DNA from: Thauera sp. GDN1
GTDB lineage: Bacteria > Pseudomonadota > Gammaproteobacteria > Burkholderiales > Rhodocyclaceae
NCBI RefSeq assembly: GCF_029223545.1
Contig: NZ_CP097870.1
Coordinates: forward strand, 3,286,001 to 3,350,000
Direction of reading: 5' to 3'
Length of the DNA: 64,000 nucleotides
In this document: one piece after another, positions 26,729-34,407 of the stretch
How the letters are laid out: the number at the start of each line of letters is the position of its first letter
Position numbering within the stretch: the first letter of the stretch is position 1
Position numbers and translations under genes: made by a program
The notes under the pieces: generated by a model
The model's database searches: none
What the model saw: the letters and a program-made list of their open reading frames with translations, nothing else
Told to the model about the DNA's origin: nothing

Positions 26729-27625
26729 TCAGCCCGGGCGGCCGTCCGCGTGCGCGCGCAGCGCGGCGACCAGGCGCAGCAGGTCGGCACGGAAATCGGG
26801 GTCGGGGCGCAGCGGCGAGGCGATGCGGAAGGCCAGCGGCGCCAGCGGCGCGGGCAGGGCCTCGTCGGACGGCATGGTCGCGCCCTGCACCAGTACCGGG
26901 ATCACCGGCTTGCCGCGCTCCAGGGCGCTCTCGACCTCGATCCGCACCATGTCTTCGGAATCGTCCAGGCGGCGCCGGCCCTGGGGGTCGGCAACATCCA
27001 GCCAGCGTGGGCCGATGACCACCAGCACCACCTCGGCACTGTCGAGCGCACGCCCGATCACGCTGCGGTAGTCCTCGCCCGGCGTCTGGCGCTCGACGTC
27101 GAGGAAGATGTGCGAGGCATCGAAACCCCTGCGCAGCGCGTCGTGCAGGCGACCGACGGTCTCGCGGCTGTCGTCGCGCCGGTAGGAGATGAAGATGCCG
27201 AGCGCGACCGGCGCCTCGTCGGCGATCTCGCCGGTCGGCCAGCGCACCAGGCCGTGGAGCGCGAAACCCGCGTAGCCGACGAGTACGACGAGGCCAGCGA
27301 GGAACTGCGCCGCCGCCTCGGGACGCGCCACAGCGAGCAGCGCGCACAGCACCGCCGCCGCCACGATCAGCGCGAAGACGGCGAAGCCGACGCGGCGCGC
27401 GCCCGGGCGCCGCAGGCTGATCATGCGCCCGAAGGCGAAGGCGGCCGTGGCGACGGTGAGGCCGGTGCCGCCGACGATCCACTGCCCGGCGGTGCCGGCG
27501 TAGGGCAGCAGCAGCAGCGCCCCCGCGGTGGCGAGCAGGACGGCTCCCGCAAGCGCCATCGACGCCAGGCCCAGCCAGCGCACCCGCGCCATGCGGCGGG
27601 CCTCGTCCTCGTCTGCGGTCCCCAT
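26729..27625 (-). CDS. Membrane-anchored TIR-domain protein
   Basis: A 298-aa protein. Four hydrophobic helices fill residues 17-39, 45-68, 79-100 and 106-127. A TIR domain follows (about 143-285): 'IFISYRRDDS' (145-153), 'GRLHDAL', 'HIFLDVE', 'VVLVVIGPRWLD' and a conserved Glu pair in Arg-Ile-Glu-Val-Glu (230-232), the region that supplies the catalytic Glu of NAD-cleaving TIR enzymes. TIR domains signal by assembly or cleave NAD+, and membrane forms occur in immune and signalling systems. The start lies 1 base after the stop of the lipoprotein gene, so the two genes form an operon. NADase activity is inferred only. Confidence 0.88.
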   Translation of the reverse strand: MGTADEDEARRMARVRWLGLASMALAGAVLLATAGALLLLPYAGTAGQWIVGGTGLTVATAAFAFGRMISLRRPGARRVGFAVFALIVAAAVLCALLAVARPEAAAQFLAGLVVLVGYAGFALHGLVRWPTGEIADEAPVALGIFISYRRDDSRETVGRLHDALRRGFDASHIFLDVERQTPGEDYRSVIGRALDSAEVVLVVIGPRWLDVADPQGRRRLDDSEDMVRIEVESALERGKPVIPVLVQGATMPSDEALPAPLAPLAFRIASPLRPDPDFRADLLRLVAALRAHADGRPG

Positions 27626-27626
27626 G

Positions 27627-28496
27627 TCAATCCGCCGCCAGGGCCTGCCACAGCCCGCCCTTCTCGAGATGCACGCGCCCGGGGGCGACGCCCGGGGTGC
27701 GCACCTCGGCCGCCTCGCGCGTGCTCCGGCGTTCGAACTCGTAGATCAGCGCGCTCGTATAGTGCGTCGGCGTGTATGCCTGCACGGCGATCGCCTGCGG
27801 CAGGCGCAATCCCCCGCTGGTCACCCAGGCACCGGCCTCGGGCCCAGTCGGGGCCCGAGGTGCGGCCGCGAAGTCCTGGTCGGTGACGACGAACACGATC
27901 ACGCGATAGCGTCCCGGCGGCGCGTTGAACAGCGCACGCAGGCGGTCGGCGAAGCCCTTGCCGGTACCACTCTCATCCACGCTCCAGCGCTGCGGCAAGG
28001 CATAGGGGCTGGCGTCGTCATGGATCTGCTCGGCACGCGAGGCCAGGGCGAAGCCGCCGGGCACGCGGTAATAGCTGCGCTCGACGTAACCCGCGGCATC
28101 GAAGGCGGCCTCGAGATGCCGCGCGGCCGAGCCCAGCGTAGCTCCCGCCTGCGGCGCCAGCCAGGCGCGCTCGAGCAGCTGGAAGGCCGAAAAGTGCGGC
28201 GGCGGCCAGGGGAACTCCGGCAAGGCCAAGGGCTGCCCGGCACCGTTCTTGGGTGGCGGCGGAGCGGGCATTGCCCGCGGCGGTTCCGTTTCGGGCTCCG
28301 GAGCCGGCGGGGGCGGATGCGGCGCGCCGTCGCGTGGAGGCTCGGTGGTCATGGGCTCGCCCGGCGGTGGCGGAATGGTGGCCGGCGGCTCGGCGCGCAT
28401 GCAGCCCGCTGCGACGGCCAGCACCAGCGCGCACATGAGCGCATGCGCAATCCATCTCCCGCTCCGGCATCCACTCATCGCACGCGCCCTCCCCAA
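27627..28496 (-). CDS. Proline-rich lipoprotein paired with the TIR protein
   Basis: A 289-aa protein. A signal peptide ends in a lipobox (Val-Ala-Ala-Gly-Cys, Cys32), so it is probably an outer- or inner-membrane lipoprotein. Residues 35-95 are a Pro/Glu-rich linker, then a globular domain (about 98-289) with 'HFSAFQLLERAWL', 'YRVIVFVVTDQDF' and 'THYTSALIYEFERR' patterns that recur in uncharacterised bacterial proteins. A second Met at residue 7 is an alternative start. The downstream gene, 1 base away, encodes the TIR protein; periplasmic sensing coupled to a cytoplasmic TIR is a possible arrangement but is not demonstrated. Confidence 0.75.
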   Translation of the reverse strand: MGRARAMSGCRSGRWIAHALMCALVLAVAAGCMRAEPPATIPPPPGEPMTTEPPRDGAPHPPPPAPEPETEPPRAMPAPPPPKNGAGQPLALPEFPWPPPHFSAFQLLERAWLAPQAGATLGSAARHLEAAFDAAGYVERSYYRVPGGFALASRAEQIHDDASPYALPQRWSVDESGTGKGFADRLRALFNAPPGRYRVIVFVVTDQDFAAAPRAPTGPEAGAWVTSGGLRLPQAIAVQAYTPTHYTSALIYEFERRSTREAAEVRTPGVAPGRVHLEKGGLWQALAAD

Positions 28497-28628
28497 GCCA
28501 CCCTTCGTCGCCCCACGTCCGCGGCGGATGCCGCCCGCACCCCGAGTCCAAGTTTTGACACCTATGCCATCAATCTAGGACAGGATCACGCCGAGCGCGA
28601 CGACAGCCCGCGGCGCGCGCTTCGAGAC

Positions 28629-28657
28629 TTGGTCACCCAGGCCGCGCGGAGTACATT
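28629..28657 (+). promoter_or_regulatory. Sigma-70-like promoter of the METTL25-like gene
   Basis: TTGGTC (28629-28634) and TACATT (28652-28657) are separated by 17 bases, 33 bases upstream of the ATG. Spacing is ideal although the hexamers match the consensus only in part. Confidence 0.45.
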
Positions 28658-28690
28658 TGCGCCCATTCCGCTTTTCCGGCCCGACGCCCC

Positions 28691-29524
28691 ATGACCGCCC
28701 AGCCTCCCGAGATCCGCCCCGGCCAGTCCATCGAACTGCTCAAGCAGCTGCATATCCTGACCCGCGACGGCAAGCTCAACCAGGACAGCCGGCGCAAGCT
28801 CAAGCAGGTCTACCACCTGTACCAGTTCATCGAGCCGCTGCTCGCCGACGCGCTCGCCGAGCGCCCCGACCTCGAGCTCGTCGACCATGGCGCGGGCAAG
28901 TCCTACCTCGGCTTCATCCTCTACGACCTGTTCTTCAAGGCGCATGCACCGGCCGGCCGCATCCACGGCATCGAGACCCGCGACGAGCTGGTGATGAGCT
29001 CGCGCCGGCTCGCCGACAAGCTCGGTTTCTCGGCCGGCATGCGCTTCCAGAACCTCAGCGTGGCGGACTCGATCACCTCGGACCGCCTGCCCGCGCGCAT
29101 CGACATCGTCACCGCGCTGCACGCCTGCAACACCGCCACCGACGACGCCATCCGCTTCGCGCTGAAGAAGGGCGCACGCTCGATCGTGCTGGTGCCCTGC
29201 TGTCAGGCCGAGGTCGCGAGCGTGCTGCGCAAGCACAAGCAACAGGCGCTCAAGCACCCGATCGCCGAGCTCTGGCGCCACCCGATCCACACCCGCGAGT
29301 TCGGCAGCCACGTCACCAACGTGCTGCGCTGCCTGCAGCTCGAAGCCCACGGCTACGAGGTCACGGTAACCGAGCTCGTCGGCTGGGAGCACTCGATGAA
29401 GAACGAGCTGATCATCGCCCGCTTCCAGCCCGACCGCCCGCGCCGGCGCGCGGCGGAACGGGTGGCCGAGTTGCTGGAGAGTTTCGGTCTGCAGGAACTT
29501 TCCGGGCGCTTCTTCACCGAATGA
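28691..29524 (+). CDS. METTL25/Methyltransf_32-type SAM methyltransferase
   Basis: A 277-aa protein with the hallmark 'LVDHGAGKSYLGFIL' SAM-binding motif (about 62-76), 'IHGIETRDEL' acidic strand, and 'TALHACNTATDDAI' followed by a 'VPCCQ' strand (about 140-170), as in the Methyltransf_32 family that includes eukaryotic METTL25 relatives. Some family members act on ribosomal protein or RNA; the bacterial substrate is not established. A promoter-like pair lies upstream. Start at the ATG after 'CGACGCCCC' has no strong ribosome site, so a nearby start is possible. Confidence 0.88.
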   Translation: MTAQPPEIRPGQSIELLKQLHILTRDGKLNQDSRRKLKQVYHLYQFIEPLLADALAERPDLELVDHGAGKSYLGFILYDLFFKAHAPAGRIHGIETRDELVMSSRRLADKLGFSAGMRFQNLSVADSITSDRLPARIDIVTALHACNTATDDAIRFALKKGARSIVLVPCCQAEVASVLRKHKQQALKHPIAELWRHPIHTREFGSHVTNVLRCLQLEAHGYEVTVTELVGWEHSMKNELIIARFQPDRPRRRAAERVAELLESFGLQELSGRFFTE

Positions 29525-29589
29525 ACGAGCTATCTGCGCACGCTGCCGGAAGGCGCATGCCGGCACTACACGCGCCAAGGGAGGCCAAA

Positions 29590-29895
29590 ATGACCGTACT
29601 GCTGCAGATCGATTTCCCCTTTTCCGGCCCCTGGGGCGAGGACATGGCGGCGGGCATGAAGGCGCTCGCGGCCTCGATCGCCGAGGAGCCGGGGCTGGTC
29701 TGGAAGATCTGGACCGAGAACCGCGAGGCCGGCGAGGCCGGCGGCATCTACCTGTTCACCGACCGCGACAGCGCCCAGGCCTACCTCGAGATGCACCGCG
29801 CACGCCTGCTCGGCTTCGGCATTGCGACGGTCAATGCCAAGCTGTTCGACGTCAATCGGAACCTGTCGCTGATCGATCGCGCCCCGCTGTCCTGA
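29590..29895 (+). CDS. YdhR-like monooxygenase-fold protein
   Basis: A 101-aa protein with a ferredoxin-like fold as in the YdhR family: 'LLQIDFPFSGPWGEDM', then 'EPGLVWKIWTENREAGEAGGIYLFTD' and 'AYLEMHRARLLGFG'. YdhR proteins form small dimers and are classed as putative monooxygenases acting without a bound cofactor; the substrate is unknown. The start follows a GGGAGGCC ribosome site by 4 bases. It lies 65 bases after the methyltransferase gene in the same direction and may be cotranscribed. Confidence 0.9.
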   Translation: MTVLLQIDFPFSGPWGEDMAAGMKALAASIAEEPGLVWKIWTENREAGEAGGIYLFTDRDSAQAYLEMHRARLLGFGIATVNAKLFDVNRNLSLIDRAPLS

Positions 29896-29947
29896 GCGCC
29901 CGCCCGGGCGCCCATGGAGGGCGAGCGGGCCAGCCGCTCGCACGCAC

Positions 29948-30925
29948 ATGACCGCTCCCCGCACCCCGCTGTCCTTCCTGCTGTCCTCGGCCCACGCCGA
30001 CAAGTTCCCGCACCGCCTGGTGGCGGATTTTCCGCACATCGCGCGCAAGCTCGACGAGCTGTGGAACGATCCGGAGGCCCTGACCGAGTACTTCTCCGAG
30101 CTGATGGTGTCGAAGCGCGCCGGGCGGCGTGGTTTCCCGCCCGAGGTCGGTGCCGAGATCCTGGCGCTGAGCCTGGCCTACGACCGCATCGGCGCGATCC
30201 ACCCGCCGGAACAGGAGATCGCTGCGCACGCGGAAGGTCCGTCGCGCCACGCCTGGGATTTCGAGCGCGCGGTCGCCGAACTCGACCGCCTCGACGTGTC
30301 CCGCTCCATGGCCGGCTTCGTGCGTGCGGTCGAGAGCGGCGACGAACACGTGTGCCGGCTGCTGCTGGATACCGGCTTCGACGTCAATGCACGCGACGCC
30401 CGCCAATGGACGCCGCTGATGGTCGCCGCCTTCAGCGGCCGGGAAGCCCTCGCGCTCGAACTCATCCGGCTCGGCGCCAGCCTGCACGCGCAGGACACGG
30501 ACGGCTACACGCCGCTGCACTGGAGCGCGCTCAACGGCTACGTCGCGGTAGTGGAGCTGCTGCTGCGCCGGGGCGCGGACGTGGACGCCCTCAGCCTCGC
30601 GGGCATCACCCCGCTGCTGCAGGCCTCGGCGCGCGGCCACGCGGCGGTGGTGGAACTGCTGCTGCGCCACAAGGCCCGGGTCAACATCGTGGCCGCCGAC
30701 GGCTCGACCGCGCTGCTGAAGGCGGTCGCCAACGGCCACTGGCGGATCATCAGGCTCCTGCTCGACGCCGGTGCATCGACCCAGGCCAAGATGCAAGGTG
30801 GCGCCACCCTGGCCGAGATCGCCGCGCGCTCGCGGGATCCGCGCATCCGCGAGCGCATCGCGATCGCGATCCGCATGGAACGCCGCGGCGACGCGCCGCT
30901 GCAGCACGAGGATCCGCAGCACTGA
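29948..30925 (+). CDS. Ankyrin-repeat protein
   Basis: A 325-aa protein. Residues 1-105 form a helical N-terminal domain of unknown function ('FPHIARKLDELW', 'GRRGFPPEVGAEIL'), common in betaproteobacterial ankyrin proteins. Residues about 125-290 hold five ankyrin repeats, each with the Thr-Pro-Leu-x-x-Ala and Val-x-x-Leu-Leu pattern ('WTPLMVAAFSG', 'YTPLHWSALNG', 'ITPLLQASARG', 'STALLKAVANG'). There is no signal peptide, so a cytoplasmic protein-binding role is likely. It is followed by a 206-base gap before the exporter gene. Confidence 0.9.
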   Translation: MTAPRTPLSFLLSSAHADKFPHRLVADFPHIARKLDELWNDPEALTEYFSELMVSKRAGRRGFPPEVGAEILALSLAYDRIGAIHPPEQEIAAHAEGPSRHAWDFERAVAELDRLDVSRSMAGFVRAVESGDEHVCRLLLDTGFDVNARDARQWTPLMVAAFSGREALALELIRLGASLHAQDTDGYTPLHWSALNGYVAVVELLLRRGADVDALSLAGITPLLQASARGHAAVVELLLRHKARVNIVAADGSTALLKAVANGHWRIIRLLLDAGASTQAKMQGGATLAEIAARSRDPRIRERIAIAIRMERRGDAPLQHEDPQH

Positions 30926-30966
30926 GTTCCCGGCCGCAGCGCGCCTGAAGCAGCCGGACGTGGGGT

Positions 30967-30972
30967 TACAAT
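30967..30972 (+). promoter_or_regulatory. -10 element upstream of the Bcr/CflA gene
   Basis: TACAAT within GGTTACAATCCGGGG resembles the TAnAATCCG pattern also seen upstream of the AGCS gene and at 44057. No convincing -35 hexamer precedes it. Transcription would start near 30979 with a leader of about 150 bases. Confidence 0.35.
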
Positions 30973-31131
30973 CCGGGGCCGCATGCGCCCGAGCCGGAAA
31001 TTGCCCCTCCCCCGCCTCCCCTATCGCCACGACGCCATCGCCATACGTGGCCATCATCCCGAAGCCTCGTGTCCGGCCAGCGAGACCCACGGCCCGGCCG
31101 GCCGCTGCGCGATGCGGGCGCAGGAGCCGGC

Positions 31132-32310
31132 ATGACGGCAGGACCGACCGCCCTGCTCGCGGTGCTGGTGGTCGCGCTGACCTCGCTCGGCCCGCTGTCC
31201 ACCGACTTCTACCTGCCCTCGCTGCCGGCGATCGGGCGCGCGCTGGCGACCGACAGCGCAGGCGTGCAGCTCACGCTGTCGGTCTATCTGCTCGGCTTCG
31301 GCTTCGGCCAGCTGCTGCTCGGTCCGCTCTCCGACCGCTACGGGCGGCGCCCGGTGATGCTGTGGGGCATGGCGGTGTTCGTGCTGTCCTCGGCGGCCTG
31401 CGCGCTCGCCACCTCGATCGAGGCCCTGGTGGCGGCGCGGCTGGTGCAGGCCCTGGGCGCCTGTGCGGGACCGGTGCTGGGCCGCGCCGTGGTGCGCGAC
31501 GTGTATGGACCGCAGGACTCCGCGCGCATGCTGTCGCACGTGTCCACCGCCACCGCGCTCGCGCCGCTGCTGGCGCCGATCTTCGGCGGCTGGCTCACCG
31601 CCGGCTTCGGCTGGCGCGCGACCTTCGTCGTGCTCACCGTCTACGGCAGCGTGCTCATGCTGTTGGTGTGGCGCCTGCTGCGCGAGACCAACTCTCATCC
31701 CGATGCGCACGCCATGCATCCGGCGCGCATGCTGGCCAACTACCGCACCCTGCTCGCCGACCCCGGCTACCGCAGCGCGCTGCTGATCGGCTGCGGCGCC
31801 TTCGCGACACTGTTCGCCTTCATCTCCGGCTCGCCCTTCGTCTATATCGAGCTGTTCGGCATGTCGCCGCTGCAGATGGGGCTCGCCTTCGGCGTCAACG
31901 TGACCGGCTTCATGCTCGGCACCGTGATGTCGGCGAGGCTGTCGAAGCGGCTCGGCCCCGCACGCCTGATCCGCATCGGCGTGCTGACGGGCGGCGCATG
32001 CGGCATCGTGCTCGCCACGCTGGCGCTGGCCGGCGTCATGCATCCGGCGGCAGTGATGGTCCCGGTGTGGGGCGTCACCGCCGCGATCGGACTGATCCTG
32101 CCCAACGCCACCGCGCTCGGGCTGGCCGGCTACCCGAAGATGGCGGGCGCGGCGGCCTCGCTGATGGGTTTCGTACAGATGGGCCTGGGCGCCGGCGCCG
32201 GCATGGTGGTCGGCCACGGCGTGCAGGACAGCACCCTGCCGCTGGCGCTGACCATGGCCGGCGCGATGCTGTTCAGCCTGCTGGTATGGCGCCTCGGGCC
32301 ACGGCGCTGA
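31132..32310 (+). CDS. Bcr/CflA-type multidrug efflux MFS transporter
   Basis: A 392-aa transporter with 12 hydrophobic helices. It has the DHA1 marks: 'LSTDFYLPSLPAIG' in helix 1, motif A 'LGPLSDRYGRRPVM' after helix 2, and motif C-like 'LAPIFGGWL' in helix 5. Bcr/CflA proteins export drugs such as bicyclomycin and some sulfonamides or amino acids. I use the ATG preceded by AGGAGCCGG; an upstream in-frame GTG at 31069 would add 21 residues. It is a single gene, convergent with the metacaspase fusion gene 74 bases away. Confidence 0.9.
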   Translation: MTAGPTALLAVLVVALTSLGPLSTDFYLPSLPAIGRALATDSAGVQLTLSVYLLGFGFGQLLLGPLSDRYGRRPVMLWGMAVFVLSSAACALATSIEALVAARLVQALGACAGPVLGRAVVRDVYGPQDSARMLSHVSTATALAPLLAPIFGGWLTAGFGWRATFVVLTVYGSVLMLLVWRLLRETNSHPDAHAMHPARMLANYRTLLADPGYRSALLIGCGAFATLFAFISGSPFVYIELFGMSPLQMGLAFGVNVTGFMLGTVMSARLSKRLGPARLIRIGVLTGGACGIVLATLALAGVMHPAAVMVPVWGVTAAIGLILPNATALGLAGYPKMAGAAASLMGFVQMGLGAGAGMVVGHGVQDSTLPLALTMAGAMLFSLLVWRLGPRR

Positions 32311-32383
32311 AGCACGCGCACCGCCCGCGCACACCGGCAGCGGGAAGAGCGCTGCCCGGCGCACCTGCGGGCGGAGTTCGCGC

Positions 32384-34252
32384 TCAGATGCGGAAGGGCT
32401 GCTCCGCCGCCAGCACCTCCGGGCTGCGCCCGATCAGGGTCAGGCGCGGGGTCTGGTTGGGCGGCATGTTGGCGACGATGCGCCTGATCATCGTTGCCCA
32501 GTCGCCGTCGTAGCGCCCCTCGTCCCACACCCGCAGCAGTTCCTGGGTGAAGCGGCCGTTGCCGACACCGTCCTGCGACTCCTGGTTGTCCTGGCAGCCG
32601 GCGAGCAGCAGCACCGGGCAGCGCAGCGGCATGTCGAGCTCGCGGGTGAGCACGCGCTCGTCCGGCCCGCGCTGCTGGCGGCCGAGCGCGGTGTAGAAGT
32701 CGCGATGGGTGCGGAAGGTCTTCATCGCCAGCGCCAGCGGCAGCAGGCGGGTGCGCACGGCCGGCGCGCCATCGGCCGCCACCGGCTGGGCGGTGCGCGC
32801 AGCGCGCGACACCGTGCCGCTGTGGCAGCTGTCGGAGATCATCACGATGCGCACGTCGTCGGCGAACTTCGACCACAGCTCGTAGAGCTCGTCATCGATC
32901 AGCATGCCGTCGTACAGGCACAGGGTCTCGTCGGCGCCGTCGTCCTCATCGGCGTTGAAGTCCGGCACCTGGCTGCCGTGGCCGGCATAGGTGAGCATGA
33001 ACACGTCGCCGGCCTCGAGCCTGGCCGCGGCATCGGCGATCGCCTTCTTCACCGCGTCGCGGGTGGCCGCCTCGTCGAGCAGTACGATGCGCTGCTCGAA
33101 GCCGCGCTCGGCGGCGATGCGCTCCATGTCCTCGGCGTCGAAGTGGCAGCCGAAGAGCTCGGCGTCGCCGCCGTAATGCGCCGCATCGACCTTGTTGAGG
33201 CCGATGTGCACCGACCAGCCGCGACGGGCGGGCGCAGCGGCCTTCGCTGCAGCCGTCGCCGCCGGCTTCTTACCGGTGCCGCGCGCGCGCGGCGCCGCCG
33301 TGCGCCCGGCCACCGCCTGGATGGCCTTCTCGAAGCGGTCGGCGACGCGTCCGTAGCCGGGATTCTTCGGGTGCAGCTCGTCGTGCCAGACGTTCAGGGT
33401 GTTGCCCACCGCACCGCGCGCGTCGACATGGAGCGCGCGCGCGCCGAAGCGGGCGACGAGCTGGCGCAGGCGTTCGTTGAAGCGGTCGATCATGTGCGCG
33501 GCGATGCCGCGCTGCACCGCGCCGTCCTTGATGCCGCGCGAGATCATCGGCTTGCCCAGCCACTTGCCGGCGTTGGGGATCACGTAGTCGTAGCCGTGGC
33601 AGATCGTCACCACCCCCGGCAGCGCCTCGACGTCGCGCAGCACGCGCTCGTACATCGCCAGCGCGTGGTCGAGCAGTTGCTCGAAGCTCGGCAGCACGTG
33701 CGCCGCCGGCGACAGCGCGGGGTCGAAATCGCGCAGGTGGGCGCGCAGGTTGCCGCCGCCGAGCGCGTCGTTGCCGCCCGCCGAGAACAGGAAGATCGAG
33801 GCCTTGGCCTCGCCGATCGCATCGACGTACTCGCGGTCCTCGAGCATGTTCTCCAGCGTGTCGCCGGCCGCGTCCAGGCTGCGCACCGCGAAGCCCTTCC
33901 CGTACAGCTGGTCGATCGTGTCCTCGAGCTTGATCGGGTACTGGAACCAGGAGTCGCCCTCGGAGACCAGCACCGGCCCCTTGTAGCCGTCGGCGAGCAT
34001 GCGGTCGAAGCGGATGCGGCGGCGCATGCGGGCGATGCCGTTGGCGAAGTTCATCGCCGCCTCGCTGCGCGCCCGCGCCTCGCCGGGGTCGGCCGGGAGT
34101 TCGACGGTGTCGGGGTTGAGCTGCAGCTTCGGGTGGAAAAGTCCGGAGTGCTCGTCGTCGGTGATGAAGTAGTCGGCCAGTTCGCTCTCGGGGACGGAGA
34201 GGTCGGCGAGCTTGCGGTTGAGTTCGGCGGGGGTGATGCGCGGAGCGGGCAT
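32384..34252 (-). CDS. SGNH hydrolase-metacaspase (C14) fusion protein
   Basis: A 622-aa two-domain protein. Residues about 93-310 look like an SGNH/GDSL hydrolase: Glu-Gly-Asp-Ser101, Gly-Gly-Asn161-Asp162, and Asp291-x2-His294 before 'PKNPGYGRVADRF'. A Lys/Ala-rich linker (325-345) leads to a caspase-like domain (about 346-622) with His425 in Tyr-Ala-Gly-His-Gly-Ser and Cys476 in Asp-Ser-Cys-His-Ser-Gly, the metacaspase dyad. SGNH enzymes cleave esters; metacaspases cleave after Arg or Lys. No signal peptide is visible, so it is probably cytoplasmic. The ATG has a good ribosome site (AGGAGACTCCC). Such a fusion is unusual. Confidence 0.85.
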   Translation of the reverse strand: MPAPRITPAELNRKLADLSVPESELADYFITDDEHSGLFHPKLQLNPDTVELPADPGEARARSEAAMNFANGIARMRRRIRFDRMLADGYKGPVLVSEGDSWFQYPIKLEDTIDQLYGKGFAVRSLDAAGDTLENMLEDREYVDAIGEAKASIFLFSAGGNDALGGGNLRAHLRDFDPALSPAAHVLPSFEQLLDHALAMYERVLRDVEALPGVVTICHGYDYVIPNAGKWLGKPMISRGIKDGAVQRGIAAHMIDRFNERLRQLVARFGARALHVDARGAVGNTLNVWHDELHPKNPGYGRVADRFEKAIQAVAGRTAAPRARGTGKKPAATAAAKAAAPARRGWSVHIGLNKVDAAHYGGDAELFGCHFDAEDMERIAAERGFEQRIVLLDEAATRDAVKKAIADAAARLEAGDVFMLTYAGHGSQVPDFNADEDDGADETLCLYDGMLIDDELYELWSKFADDVRIVMISDSCHSGTVSRAARTAQPVAADGAPAVRTRLLPLALAMKTFRTHRDFYTALGRQQRGPDERVLTRELDMPLRCPVLLLAGCQDNQESQDGVGNGRFTQELLRVWDEGRYDGDWATMIRRIVANMPPNQTPRLTLIGRSPEVLAAEQPFRI

Positions 34253-34407
34253 GGGAGTCTCCTGTTGCGCTTCGACGACGGCGGAACGCGCACCCGCAAC
34301 GGGGCAGCCAGCCACCCAAGGCCGCCCCGTTCCGGGCACTGCGGGATTCGCTTCAGCATAGGCAGGGCTTTGCACCCTGTCCATGTGATCCGCATGCCCG
34401 TCGCGGC

